NCBI RefSeq assembly: GCF_000003815.2 | Contig: NC_049991.1 | Span: forward strand, 3,149,667 to 3,213,666 | Origin: Branchiostoma floridae | Lineage: Eukaryota > Chordata > Leptocardii > Amphioxiformes > Branchiostomatidae | Direction: 5' to 3' | Length of the DNA stretch: 64,000 nucleotides | Shown here: piece by piece, positions 49,690 through 62,500 of the stretch | Layout of the letters: the number at the start of each line of letters is the position of its first letter | Position numbering within the stretch: position 1 is the first letter of the stretch | Translations under genes and position numbers: made by a program | The notes under the pieces: model-generated | What the model saw: the letters and a program-made list of their open reading frames with translations, nothing else | Databases searched by the model: none | Told to the model about the DNA's origin: nothing

Positions 49690-50222
49690 AGCGGATGTTT
49701 GAAAAAAAAACTTAGAAAACGTTATGACTTCCATCCAAAAATCTGCTTGGAGATTAGTCCACACGAAGATTTGAGGTCAGACTCACTATTAACTGTCCGT
49801 TGACGAGAAAACGTGTAAATACTGTTCAGGGAAAGCAGTGGAGGATGAACTACATTTCATTTGTCAATGTTCACATTACAGTTCCGAAAGAAACAAACTT
49901 TCCCTTAAAATCAGCAAATCCCAAGCTTTTATCACCTTACCGACCAACAAAAATCAATCTTCTTGCTTAAGTCGACCAACCCCTTTTATATATGAAAATG
50001 TTGGACAATTCATCTCCTACTGCTTACGGAAAAGAAGTCGAACCCATCAAATAGCTTAAGTAGAAATAGATTTAGTTTAGACTTTATTCCCTTTTTTATT
50101 TATGTTTGAATATCATTTCCCTTCTTTGTTATTAAGTATGTTTATGTATACCACTACTACTTTACTTTGTATGCAATTAGCCCTCGGGCATGAATTTGCA
50201 ATAAAGATTATTGTTATTAAAG
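49690..50222 (+). pseudogene. LINE reverse transcriptase 3' fragment
   Basis: A frame around 49820-50059 reads VEDELHFICQCSHYSSERNK then PTPFIYENVGQFISYCLRKR to a stop, the conserved C-terminus of non-LTR RT proteins. The 3' part ends GCAATAAAGATTATTGTTATT. Truncated 5'. Confidence 0.75.
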
Positions 50223-53200
50223 GGTACATTGTATGTGGAATTTTTTTCTCTGTTCACCATGCCCATATAAAGTTCATTTAGGAATCAAACAGGGATAGAT
50301 CTAGGGATAGATCTCAAAGATTTTCGTGCATGTTTTAAAATCTCGGAAACGCTATTACTCAGACTCACTATTTTGGGTGTTTTCATATTTTCATACGTCT
50401 TTCCGTGTCCATTGTTTATTCCCTGTTCTCCATGCCCATATATAAAGGAGAGTAGCGCAATAAAATCATCAAACACACTTCAAAAACCTAAACAGGATCA
50501 AATATCTCCTTGGAGATAATAATTGCCCGTCCCACAACTTATCCCGAATTCCATAATTTGCGCCAAGACAAAGGAGTTGAAAGTAAAAGGGAAAAAGTAC
50601 TGTTTATCTGTGGGAATTAATTTGCATCGGGACAATGGGACCTCCGGCATGTTTCAGATGATGGCTTTGTGTTGCTTGGCTTCGTCGTGAAAGCCGAGCA
50701 CAGGACCCTTTGTCTTCTCCAAGCAGAAGTTTCGGTGGGGGAATACCGCCAGCAAATCTTGCCCACATATACATACCAGTAAAATTCTTATCCGTCACAT
50801 TTCTTCTCACAAAACAAACCAAAGAGGTTTCTGGCCATAAATTTACACAACTCATCAAATTTTATCTGAGTCCTTGGACAAAGTGATGATAGATAGAAAT
50901 TTTACCCTTTTGTGTCAGTCTGAATCTTCGGAACAAAGCGGCAAGTTGGAACATCGTTTTTACCAGAAGAAATAGCTAGTCCAGACAAGGACTTGAGGGC
51001 AGCAATTAAGCTGTAGTCTTACCTTGTGAATGCTCGTGGGAACAAGTCGCTCTCCCTAGTCAAAGAGATGTATATTTGGCCCACTTGCTTGGACGCAGGA
51101 CTGTGACAGCGTGTGTGTCCGCTCACAGAGCTTGCTTCACATGGAATGAGTGACGTAATCCGAGATAATGCAAATCTCACATACTGTGGCCAATCATGGT
51201 CTTTTTCAGCTTTGGCCAATCAGGGCTCGTTTCTGAGACACACACTTGACTGCGTTCTTTTAGACAATCGTTTCTCAATCCTTTGTTTCAATAAAAGTAA
51301 TGATTTACTCCTTCTTTTTAAGCAAAAAGCACTTAGTAAGTGAAAAGGAATGAAGGGAACAGTTGCTAGGAGGTCTGTGGCCAGGACTATTCATTTCCGT
51401 TTCGTGCCTTTTGACGTTCTTTAACCACAAAAAGGCATTGAATGTAGAAATTTTAGCGTCCTCCAGCAAACAATGAAGTGGTCGGGGCGATCAAAACAAA
51501 TCCCGGCTCACCTTGCGCGTCGCACCTACCTCAACCCTGCAGACAGTTCTTGCAAGATATGTCAAATTTCTCCTTCACAAGTACGCGTGTGTGCGCAATT
51601 TCTTCAGGTAATTCAATGCAAAGCTATATTTCACAACACGAGCTGTATTCATCGCGAAATCCATTGATCAAAATGTATGGATAGCAGGGAAAAGTATACA
51701 GGGGGGCCACAAATAAGGATTACCCAGAAAATTGGCCTTATAAAACATACGCACACACCTGTGGTCTTTCGGATGTGTACAGTAGTTGCTGTTTCCGGTT
51801 TGGCATCACCCCGTCCATAGATCGCCCCTAGTGTGTTTCGGCTGATCTGGCTGGTTCCGTGTTGCCTCCGCCACATCCGCATCTTCCTCCGGCTCTCCCG
51901 ACGCCTCGCGCTCGGTCGAGAGTCTATCTCCTCCCCGAGTCAACCCCCTGTGATTGCCGAAAGGTTGGGTGAAAAGCGTAGCTGCAGCCCCTGATGTTCT
52001 CCACTGCTAGGCCCAGAGAGCGTCCTGTCGAGCGCAGCAAAGTCAAGCGCCAAACACATCCAATACGGCGCTGCCGCGCAGGCCGCCTGCCATTTTTTGC
52101 ACATCATTATGATATTTCTTTTACGTTTTATTTTTTGGGGGGTTTTCTGACGACACTGTGTATGAGATGGCCTCTATGGACAGTTCTGCGTGGATGAAAC
52201 ATATATAAGTTGATTTGATTATATGGATGGCATTCTCTTAAAACTCCAAAAACTGATGCAAGCGTGCGAATAACAAAAGTTTGGCTAGAAATAAAAGTTG
52301 CCTTTATCATGAAATCTAAGTAGTCAGGGAGGTTGAACAAATGACTGAATGCAAGGAATATGTTATACCAAACACTAGATTATAGATTCTTCATTCTTTC
52401 TAGCGCTTTCATCTTATTCTGTGGTCTTGGGATTGACATTGGCATTTTATGATACAATGTATTAGTATACTTTCCCGATATTTCTGTGCAATCTACGCTT
52501 ATATGTTTGAAACTGCTTTGTACGATATAACACCAATTCACCTTTATCCGTGGGGTAACCAATATCCGTTGTCCTTGTGCCTTGGTATGACCAGTTTAAT
52601 GTTAACATGTTAAAGCCAGTGTCATATTTAGAAAGTCACACTTACTTATTATTGAACATATAGGAACAAAGTGAATGTTGTGCTGCTTATAGTCGGGGGA
52701 AAGGACATATATGCATGTCATGCCTCATGCGTATTCACTGTGCAGGGATGGGCGCGTTTATTTTTTATATATGGCTTATGAATACATTTGTATATGGTGT
52801 TGAACGCCAGGCATATGTGTGTTTATATGTGTGGATGGAGTTCAGCACCAAGGACAGGTGTAACTGTTATCGTCTTATGTTGACAATGTATGGCAAAGAA
52901 TGCAGGAATCACTTTAAACGCCTAGTAATATGGCGACCATAAGCAAAAAGATCAATAACATGGTTCACAAAATTTGATATTGCCCTCCCCCCTCGGAGGA
53001 GCGCAACTGCCGTGGCATCTGTTCGATTCCGGGTTCCGTATTCGTAAAAAAACGATCAGAGGAGCAAATCAGCGCTAAAATAGAATTTATGCCAGGCTAT
53101 TCACCAACTATGGCTCTCAAAAAACATACTTCAGGAAGTTTAGAGCAACAGAATGTCCTAAATACGCCCGTTTTCACGACGCCGTCTCAACAGGATTGCC

Positions 53201-53275
53201 AACGGTCTCACAGTGCCCCCTAGTGATCAGAACGCGAAGTGCAGATCTTTCCCTGACATCGGAAAAGAAAACTTG
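50223..53275. other. Intergenic, no gene supported
   Basis: Contains a CG-richer stretch at 51780-52090 that could be a first exon or CpG promoter, a TIR fragment at 52540-52600 (CACCTTTATCCGTGGGGTAA), and otherwise AT-rich sequence. No protein family recognised. Confidence 0.5.
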
Positions 53276-53485
53276 AAGTTGATTGGCTAATTCGGAGTCT
53301 ATCGTTAATACGATTGGACAAATAACTTTGATAGACAGGGTAAAATGCACCGCAGGTGTTAAATTGATACGCTACTATTGGTCAATTTGATGTTAAATTA
53401 CTCGCTACCATTGGTCAATGTGGTAGCTCTTTAACCAATGAGAATGCTTAAGACATTATTTAATTGACCAATCACAGAAAACAAA
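53276..53485. promoter_or_regulatory. Cluster of CCAAT/ATTGG boxes
   Basis: Six CCAAT or ATTGG pentamers within about 200 bp (near 53282, 53313, 53377, 53409, 53433 and 53467), several as TTGGTCAA or TTGACCAAT. Dense NF-Y-type sites suggest a promoter or enhancer. No adjacent first exon is visible; the nearest gene is AMZ, 2.7 kb to the right, with its 3' end facing. Confidence 0.35.
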
Positions 53486-54853
53486 TCAAATCTTTTTCGA
53501 CGGGAATTATGGTAATAATATTTTCTGCCGCAAGGCGACGCTTCTGTACCAGTACGCCGTAAGTTACCGTTTAACAGTTGTCTTTTGCCTTGCAAATGGC
53601 CAAAGTAGGTGCATTTTATTGATTAACGTTACAACTGCATTAATTTTCACCTGACTTTATAAAATGAATATTTCATCACCCATCGTAACGTATAATTGTT
53701 TTCTTTGTCAAAGAAATGCGAATTTTATTTCGTTCAGGGAGTTGCTGAAATCTCCTTGTTCTGTTTAAAATATTTTAATGTTGACACTTCTGCCACTTTA
53801 CTGCATGCTGTAACGTTACTGTATTAATGGGTCTTGTTGCGATATCATGTTTTATCACTTCAATTCTTGCTACAAGCTTTACGGTCTCTAGATTTGAAGA
53901 CAAGACACTGTCAATGAAGATTTTATATCGTTTATTTTGATAAACGTTGCTCTGTTTACACACAATGATTACGGAGAAATGTATGGTGTCAACATTTTAA
54001 ACAAAAAACTTTGTATATACCAATATGTCAGAGAGGTTCAAAGAACTAATGTATGACATTAACTAAAGCATAACTAATATCTAGACTACATGGAAAATGC
54101 TGTAACTGAATAAAGACAACAAAACTATTGATATCTTAGCATAGCATAGCAGGAGTGGTAACATTTTGACAGTTTTAACTGTTTTTGAATGCCTTTTATC
54201 ACAAGCAAGCATATATATATAATTATATAATGCATAGTATATATATATACTGTATAAATCATTTAAAAGACAATCTTACAATTGGCTTGTCAAAATATCA
54301 GTCTGAGAACATGTAACTGTTACAATCCAAAATATGTTTTTTTCCAAGTTTTCAACTTGCAGTATATTTTCATTGACTACGTCACATTTTGAAAGATTAT
54401 TTCACCCCTCAATATCTTGGATATTTCTTGATGCAAAATAATTGAAAACTTAAAAATTGTTGTTCATTACAACATAAATCTACATAAAACACGAAACATC
54501 CAATGTTTTTTTATTATGATAATTCTTTCTGGGATAAAAATAACTCCTTTGGGATAAGTTTTTTTCATATCATTGATTCATGTAACATTATCAAAGTTGC
54601 CGGCATTATATGCAGCAATCAACATATACACATCTTTTTATAGTTATCAAGATATAAAAAGCTGAATATGCGTGGGCCTAAATAAAAAGCATACATACAT
54701 GTACATGAACTTTTCAAAAAGTCCCAACAGCCCCAAAAATTCTTTACACCAAAATATAATTATCATATTTAGTACTATAGAACGATATCATATGTCACTG
54801 ATTGGCTTTCATTTCACCCTAGCTAAAATCAAGTGCACAATCATGTATCTTAT

Positions 54854-55287
54854 AGCCTGGGTACCATACGGATAGTAGTTCGCTCCTATGTTCGCTTCTG
54901 CTATCCGTCTGGAGACTTGCACATTCAAACCTTTTGGTGGTAACGTCGGTTAATAAGCGAAGTAAGGAACGGGTTCTAGAGCACTCGTTCGATGACAACA
55001 ACTCGGCGCCTGCATGCGCAAGGGGACTCAGGGCTTTTCCGGTGTTGGAACACCGGTTCGAACGAGCGTTTGAACCCATTCCATAATTCGCTCATGAGTA
55101 GGGACCGATCAGCGCCTGCTTCCGAAATTTGGATAATTCCAGACGTTAAGATGGTCCGCGTTCCCAGATGGAAACACAGAGAAGCGACTGTATATAGTGT
55201 ATATTAATGAATGTCAAAGCTAGAAGCGACTGTTTATAGTATATAATGAACGCCAGAGCGAACTACTTTCCGGATAGTACCCAGGCT
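54854..55287. mobile_element. MULE-like MITE with 11-bp target duplication
   Basis: 434 bp, ends AGCCTGGGTACCATACGGAT and a mirrored CCGGATAGTACCCAGGCT, inner GTTCGCTC mirrored as GAGCGAAC. Flanked on both sides by atgtatcttat. Confidence 0.85.
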
Positions 55288-55551
55288 ATGTATCTTATAG
55301 ATTTGGATAAAAATGATTGAATGTAGATTTGAACACCGGTAACATGATTCTATATAACACTGCACACCTCTACACCAGCAGAACCAAAATCAACAAATTG
55401 TCTGCTAATTATCCCTTAGAAAAACCGTTTGATTTGAAATCCTCCAACATCTGACAATTTGTTGGTTATCTGAAGTAACACAGAGTACAGTCTTAAACCT
55501 AACTTGTACAATAGTAACTTTCTGCTATGTAATATCTTCTTGAGATACATG

Positions 55552-56004
55552 TAGAGCTGTACGTGTACCTAAACAAATTTTAGGTACAAGTACACAGGTT
55601 TTGGTACAGGTCCGGACCTGAATCTGTACCTGAACTACTTGTTCAAATAAGAATCTATAATTCCTCACCACCATTAAGGATTATTTTATAGAAACTAAGG
55701 CAAAAATTGTCCCCATGTCTACAATGAAAAAATTGTTACGCAATGCTAACAAGTTTGCAAAATGTCTATACAAGTTTGGAATGTTTTTTTACCATTCAAA
55801 AGGACTGTTTGCCCTAATTTGAAGTGAACTCTTCTGTCAGTTCCTTAGTGTAGTGCTAAGTGACAGTCAGGCAGTCCCTCTGTGCATGTCACATGTGTTG
55901 TGGGTATAATATACTGGTACACCAAGGTTTTGGTATTTTGGACCAGATTACCTAATTGATTGTACCGGTACTGTATCGGTACACTGTACCGGTACACAGC
56001 TCTA
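55552..56004. mobile_element. hAT-like MITE with exact 8-bp target duplication
   Basis: 453 bp, ends TAGAGCTGTACGTGTACC and GGTACACAGCTCTA, flanked by gatacatg on both sides. Related to the TAGGGCTGGGTACC family. Lies 140 bp beyond the AMZ stop codon. Confidence 0.85.
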
Positions 56005-56144
56005 GATACATGTAATTTACATATAACATTATATCAGATGTGACCACAGCGACTGTGACATAAGAAATGAGTCAGTCTGAGAGTGCGACTGACTCTATAT
56101 GAGCTGTGAATGTATTCAGTACTTAAGTCTTATTTGCTAGTTTG

Positions 56145-56525
56145 CTAGTTGGAAGCTTGGCTGCTTTCTTCATTCCCAGCAGCTGGCGTTTCATTCCCAG
56201 CAGCTGGCGTTTCATTCCCAGCAGCTGGCGTTTCCTCCAAGAACACCAGAACTTTCTCCAGCCATTTCTTGAACGGTTCGAACGCCTCCAGAGGAGGGGC
56301 GGGCACGCCCGAGTCCCAGGATTCCTTGGTGCAGTACTGCAGCATAGCGCGGAATCGCACGGCGAGACGGAAGTCCACGGCCTCCTGGAGCTTGCGGAGG
56401 CAGACGGGGCAGAGGTCGACGGGCCGGCGGTCCGACTCGTCGCGACTGTTGGAGCCGTTGATGCAGCAGGAGAAGTAGATGCAGTGCTTCATACCAAACA
56501 TGTGACACAGCTCATGTGTCATCAC
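56145..56525 (-). CDS. AMZ: AMZ last exon, zinc-binding motif
   Basis: VMTHELCHMFGMKHCIYFSC, CINGSNSRDESDRRPVDLCP, VCLRKLQ: catalytic zinc ligands His-His-His with Glu, plus four Cys for a second zinc. C-terminus has three GNETPAA repeats and ends SSQASN. Acceptor gaccatgcag. Confidence 0.95.
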   Translation of the reverse strand: MMTHELCHMFGMKHCIYFSCCINGSNSRDESDRRPVDLCPVCLRKLQEAVDFRLAVRFRAMLQYCTKESWDSGVPAPPLEAFEPFKKWLEKVLVFLEETPAAGNETPAAGNETPAAGNEESSQASN

Positions 56526-59500
56526 CTGCATGGTCAAGAGCAAAATGTGTTTTTTGATTGATATCAATATATTTTATCTGACCCTGACCTCCCTCATGAC
56601 CTCAATGAAAAGCGGCCTGCTGGCCGATTTGAGCTTCTCATGAATAAATAAAGGTTCAAACAAACAAAATACTATTCCCTTTATATCTTGCAAAATATGA
56701 CACTATTAAAAAATTGACCTTTGACTACAGATGACAAAAGAATGAAAAACAAAGAGAAGGAAGCATACTACTTCAAAAGTTGAAACAGAAATTTGATTAT
56801 GGGTCCTCAGGGGCCTAGACTTAAATTCTTCATTACAAAAAAGCTGTCATAAAAAAACCAAGTCCATAGCATGTCCAGTACAAGAGATAACCAAATGTTA
56901 CCAGTACCAAGGAAAGCTGCCAGGATACCAAAAATTTAACCTTGACCATTGTCTTCCCAACACTTGGGCACATATACAACTCAATTTTTCAACAATTTTT
57001 CAACAATTATACAACTCAAGAGGTTCTTATTGATTATGCTGATCATAATAATACAGAAACACAGACACAGATTCACATACAAAAAAACAACACCTTGATT
57101 TTGATGAAGGTAACAAGTGAGATTTAATGTGTGACCTCTGACCTTGCAGGCTCTGAGCAGGAGTACGCTCGTGACTGGCGGCATGTTGAACTCCTCCAGC
57201 TCAGACTTCTTGGCTTTCTTGCGATCTCGAGGAATGTAGTAGAAATTCTCGTCATACCGAGCAAAGCTGAACACGCCGCATCTGCAAACAAATTATGACA
57301 AAACCCTATTAAAAACAAGCATAGACAAACAAAAGAAAAGACTGGAAGCAGGGCTTTAGCCAGCTCGAATTTTTTTTCCGTCAGCCAATTACAATCGTCG
57401 CGAAAAACGCGAAAATTAATTAGAAGGACTGAACTGAGACCTTGAAAAACGGGTTTTAATGAGATTATCGTATGCGAAAGAGCGCCGACACACATTGTCA
57501 ACAATCATAACAATAGCAAAACAAATAGTGTGTGGCTTTTACAGCCGTGGACAGCGTCCCCAAGCCGCCTGTAGCTTCCACCTAGGATTTTTGTCTGTCA
57601 AGGTTGACAGATTGCTTTTAAAATTTTTCCGTCAGACGCAGTAAATTTCCGGCAATTGACGGAAAAACGGACGCTGGCTAGAGCCCTGGCATAGACAAAC
57701 AAAAGAAAAGAGTGGAAGTGACCCTGAATCAGTTTACTTCACTGAAGAGGTACTCTTCCACTGGCTGTGACAGAGAAGACAGATGCTATGTAAAGTATTA
57801 ACAGGTTCAGGATTATTGTACCGTGGAAATTCCCCTAGCTCTTTTCCATAGCACAGTGAACAGTTGACCAATGCTAAACATCTCATCCCAAGGATGGCAA
57901 TCCAGAGGTTTGGTTGTTAAAACTTTGAAATTCCCTTTTATATAGAAAAATAAGATATATCTTACTGCTGATTTGTTTCGAATCAGATTGATAACCTCAA
58001 GTTTTGATGCATGTCTATTGACATTGTATCAATTTGTATTAGATTGAGGGAAATATATGATCTTATCAATCATATTTGTAAACTTTCAGGCTGTTTCATT
58101 TCTGCCATCTTCCCATGATGTACAGATGTACAGATCTTAAAAAGTGAATCAAAATATAATATCATGTTGCCATGACAACAGCAATACAGACCCTGTTACG
58201 AGAGAGGCTTGTCCGAAGACAAAGTTCCAGGAGTCGCTGGGGTACAGGTCCAGCATCGTCACGGCAACCAGGCAGATGGCATCGCGCGGCTTCTTACTCA
58301 CCAGGTAGTCAAGGATGTCCTTGGACAGCAGCTGCCATTGCTGTAGGAAAGATAGAAAAGGGTTCCAATGCAATTTCCCTGTAGTGTCCGTACTCCTATT
58401 GTGTCCGTATACCTTGCAGTGTCCGTACCTCCTACAGTCTGTCCCTATCCCATATTGAATACGTACTCCTATGCTGTGGGGAAGATAGAAAAGGGTTCCA
58501 ATGCAATTTCCCTGTAGTGTCCGTACTCCTATTGTGTCCGTATACCTTGCAGTGTCCGTACCTCCTACAGTGTCCCTATACGTACTCCTTTGGTGTCTCT
58601 ATCTCCTGAAGTGTCCGTACCCCAATGGTGTCTCTTTCCCCTGTATTGTCCGCACCCCCTATAGTGTCCCAATCCCCCGTAGCGTCCATACCCCCCAATG
58701 GTGTCCCAATCCCCTGTAGTGTCTGCACCCCCTAAAGTGTCCCCGTCCCCTGTAGACGTCTGTACTCACATTGGTGTCCCTATCCCTTGTAGTGTCTGCA
58801 CCCCCTAAAGTGTCCCCGTCCCCTGTAGACGTCTGTACTCACATTGGTGTCCCTATCCCTTGTAGTGTCTGCACCCCCTAAAGTGTCCCCGTGCCCTGTA
58901 GACGTCTGTACTCACATTGGTGTCCCTATCCCTTGTAGTGTCTGCACCCCCTAAAGTGTCCCCGTCCCCTGTAGACGTCTGTACTCACATTGGTGTCCCT
59001 ATCCCTTGTAGTGTCTGCACCCCCTAAAGTGTCCCCGTCCCCTGTAGACGTCTGTACTCACATTGGTGTCCCTATCCCTTGTAGTGTCTGCACCCCCTAA
59101 AGTGTCCCCGTCCCCTGTAGACGTCTGTACTCACATTGGTGTCCCTATCCCCTGTAGTGTCTGCACCCCCTAAAGTGTCCCTGTCCCCTGTAGACGTCTG
59201 TACTCACAATGGTGTCCCTATCCCCTGAAGTTACCATACCCCCCTATATTGTCCCTTATAATATATCCTATGACCTGTATGGGCTTAGGGACACCTCTGC
59301 AGAAAATGAACTTCCAAGACGTTTCTTGCCCAAAATACTAAATTTGGAGACAAACTGCAGCGTGAAAGTTACAAGCAATAACAACTGTGTTCCTATATGA
59401 TGTTAACATTGTATGATTGCTGTCTGCTTACCAGGGCTCTAGCCAGCCCGAGATTTTTTTCCGTCAGCCAATTTCCATTGTCGCATTCCAGGAGTTAGAG

Positions 59501-62500
59501 AGACTGAACTGACACCTTGAAAAACGGGTTTTAATGAGATTATCGTATGCGAAAGGGCACCGACACACATTGTCAACAATCATAACAATAGCAATACAAA
59601 CAGTGTGTGGCTTTTACGGCCGTAGACGGCGTCCGCAAGCCGCCTGTAGCTTCCACCAAAGAGCTTTCATCAGATTCTTGTCCGTCAAGGTTGACGGATT
59701 GATTCAAAAATTTTTCCGTCACACACAGCAAATTTCTGTCAATTGTCGGAAAAACGGACGCTGGTTAGAGCCCTGCTGCTTATACTTACCTTCGTGTGCT
59801 CATTAATCCTTGTGCGGCATCGGACCTCACGAACCCGCACCGGATCCAGGAACTTGACGTCCACACCCAGGAAGAAACACTGGCAGAACTTCTGCAGCCA
59901 GGCCAGCAGCACCTTGTCTGTCCTTGAGCTTGGACTGGCCCCGCCCTCTGCCCCGCCCGCTGCCCCGCCCGTTGCACCTCTAGCTGAAGAACTGGCACCG
60001 CCTTCTAAAGATTTGATAATGAAATGTTTTACTGTTAGGATGTAGAGTGAAGGAGGCTGAATACATCCGAGCTAGCCATCCAACTCACTCACTCAGAACA
60101 GAGACGGGGGCCGACACAGGTTATCTGACACCTACAACCTGGAGCTGCAATCACAGGTAAGATGGTGTACCCGATATTGGTTCTGCCGCGTGCCAAATAC
60201 ACGCACGATCAATGGCTGGCACGCGAGCACCGCTGCAAGAGCCCAGTCGGTACGGCGTGGCCGATTACTCGCACGAGTGTTTTCCACAAGAAATCGACCA
60301 ATACCGGGTCCATAAACTTAGCTCGCTATCATGTGGTTCTAGCATCACATCCTGGAAGCTGCAGTAGAACTGTTTCTAGAGAAGAACAAGGCTGACAGTT
60401 TCAGAAGGAAATTTGGGTAAGTCTCGACTTTTGTTAGTGTTGGTTAGATAAAGTTTAGTTTTGTCATAATTTCATTATGTTTATAACTTTTAGAATATTA
60501 GATGTGGGTAAAAATATAGAAACAAGGGAGTATGGCAAAGAAACAAAACTATCAGACCTCCACCAAAAAAAGGTCAAATTTGTTTCTATAAAAAAACATA
60601 CATGGGTGTGATCAAGCATTAACTTTAATTCTCTATTCTTATGATGTATACGCATTTACATATCAAGAAACATAGAGCACCTGTTTCACCTGTGCTTGTA
60701 CTTGCACCTGCTGTTGCACCTGCAGCAGCTGTAGATTGTCCAGCGTGCCCGGGTGGGAACGGCCCCAGGGGAAGGATGTAGATGGTACGACGCTGACGAT
60801 TCACTCTGTGTTGGGGGAACTCCTTTGTAAACCTGAAGGTGGAAAAAAGGTGAACCTGTTTGCCAATGGCTGCAGTTGCCAACAGTTTACTAGGCATTCA
60901 CCCTTCTACAGTGCAATTTTATTTTTGGTAAGAAAGTTGTAAAGCTAAAGGTAAAGTTAGTCCCATAGCCTTTTTAGGCTGTAGGGGCAGTGAGTTACAT
61001 GTGTTTATGTCATACCTGTGACGTGAAAACGTTCGATACGGGTGTTCCGGACTGGGCCGTACGTTTCCGCATCGCACAGGTTCAAAAGGCGTATCACACA
61101 GGCTCCATTCGAATAAATCAAACTGTTTCGAGCGGGCCCGAATACGGCACGGTTGGCAATTCGAATACCTGATTCGGACGTTGGAACATTGCTGTTGCAA
61201 CACTTACTGATACAGAATGCACCGTGTTGTATTCTATATATATTTATCTATTCATTTCTGTAATCTTTTACCAGGGTAAACTCCTGTCAGTGACTAACAC
61301 AGCTTTTCATGGAGGCCCTGGGAAAACATGCAAATAAGACCACACCAATTTAATTTCTTGGTTCTCGAATTTTTTCAGAAAAATATTGGGGCAGTCGGTC
61401 GAAAGAAAAAAGAGAAAAAAAATTTGCAAAAAGTCTGGGGTGAACTTATATAACACAAAAAACAAGGTAAGAAGTCAAGTTTTCAGTTTTTCATGGCATG
61501 ATTTATCCAATGAATCTCTTCCTTTGATTTTATACCACGGTTCTGATCATGTGGCTGCAAATAAGCGCTCTGATTGGTTTATCAGCATTATGTGCCCCTG
61601 GAATGGGGTTTTTTAAAGGTCTGCAATAGCAAAACCTATATCATTTTTCTTGGGACTAAATTCTTTTTTTTTTCAAAATCGGAAAAAATGTGTCGGGAAA
61701 TCCGATAACCAACAAATTAAATTGGTGTGGCATAACATACATACAAAACAATATTTACATTTTTTGCACAACATATTGTTAAACACAAGTGAGTTGTTAT
61801 CCACTGTGTCTATAGTAAACGGTATTGGGAAGAATCCATCCCTTTCCTTCCACAGTCTTTTACCTCCCAAACAGAAGTCTGATTTACCCACAAAAAAATG
61901 AAGTCATGTATGGGGCCTTTTTCAAGGGCACAAGGTTTGTAGCATGACAAGATTTGAACCTAGGACCTCTAGGTTCCTGGCCTTACACCCCACGTTCTAC
62001 CCCACAACATTTGCAATGCATCTAAAATTTGTCTTGAAATAAAAGCATTTGAAGCATTTTCTAAAGGGAAACACTTTTCTAACAATGTAGTTGCAAGAAA
62101 ACTACTTGCAAGAAAACGTTAGCTTAAAAAACTTACCATTCCCCAAACGTCTGTCCCGACTCTGGGTGGTTGTTTAACCAATCAGACTCGTCTTCTATCG
62201 TCAGCGGTTTCCACAACTCGCTGCTCTCGTTGTACGCTTCCGCAAAGTAACGTCGCTCGGCTGCCTTTAAATTCTGTGAGAAAATGCGAATATGTTAAAT
62301 ATGTCATGTCATTCATTGTTTATAAGAAATAATAAATGATAAGACTTAGTGAATGAGTACAATTGAAATTTGGGGACTTTTAAAGGTGGAAAATGTAAGA
62401 AGTGGAAACAGATTGTCCAGGATAAGTTGCATAACTACATTTTGTACCTGTTCTATTTACTAAAAAGTTACCTTGAGGACCTTTTTATGTAGTTTGCTAT

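Noticed and set aside
51649-51882. Minus-strand 77-codon frame in a CG-rich stretch as a first exon
   Set aside because: A donor-like gtgtgt exists, but there is no downstream exon or family match; kept only as a note in the intergenic entry.
56142-56561. Plus-strand 139-codon frame opposite the AMZ last exon
   Set aside because: Antisense shadow of the GC-rich AMZ exon; no family similarity.
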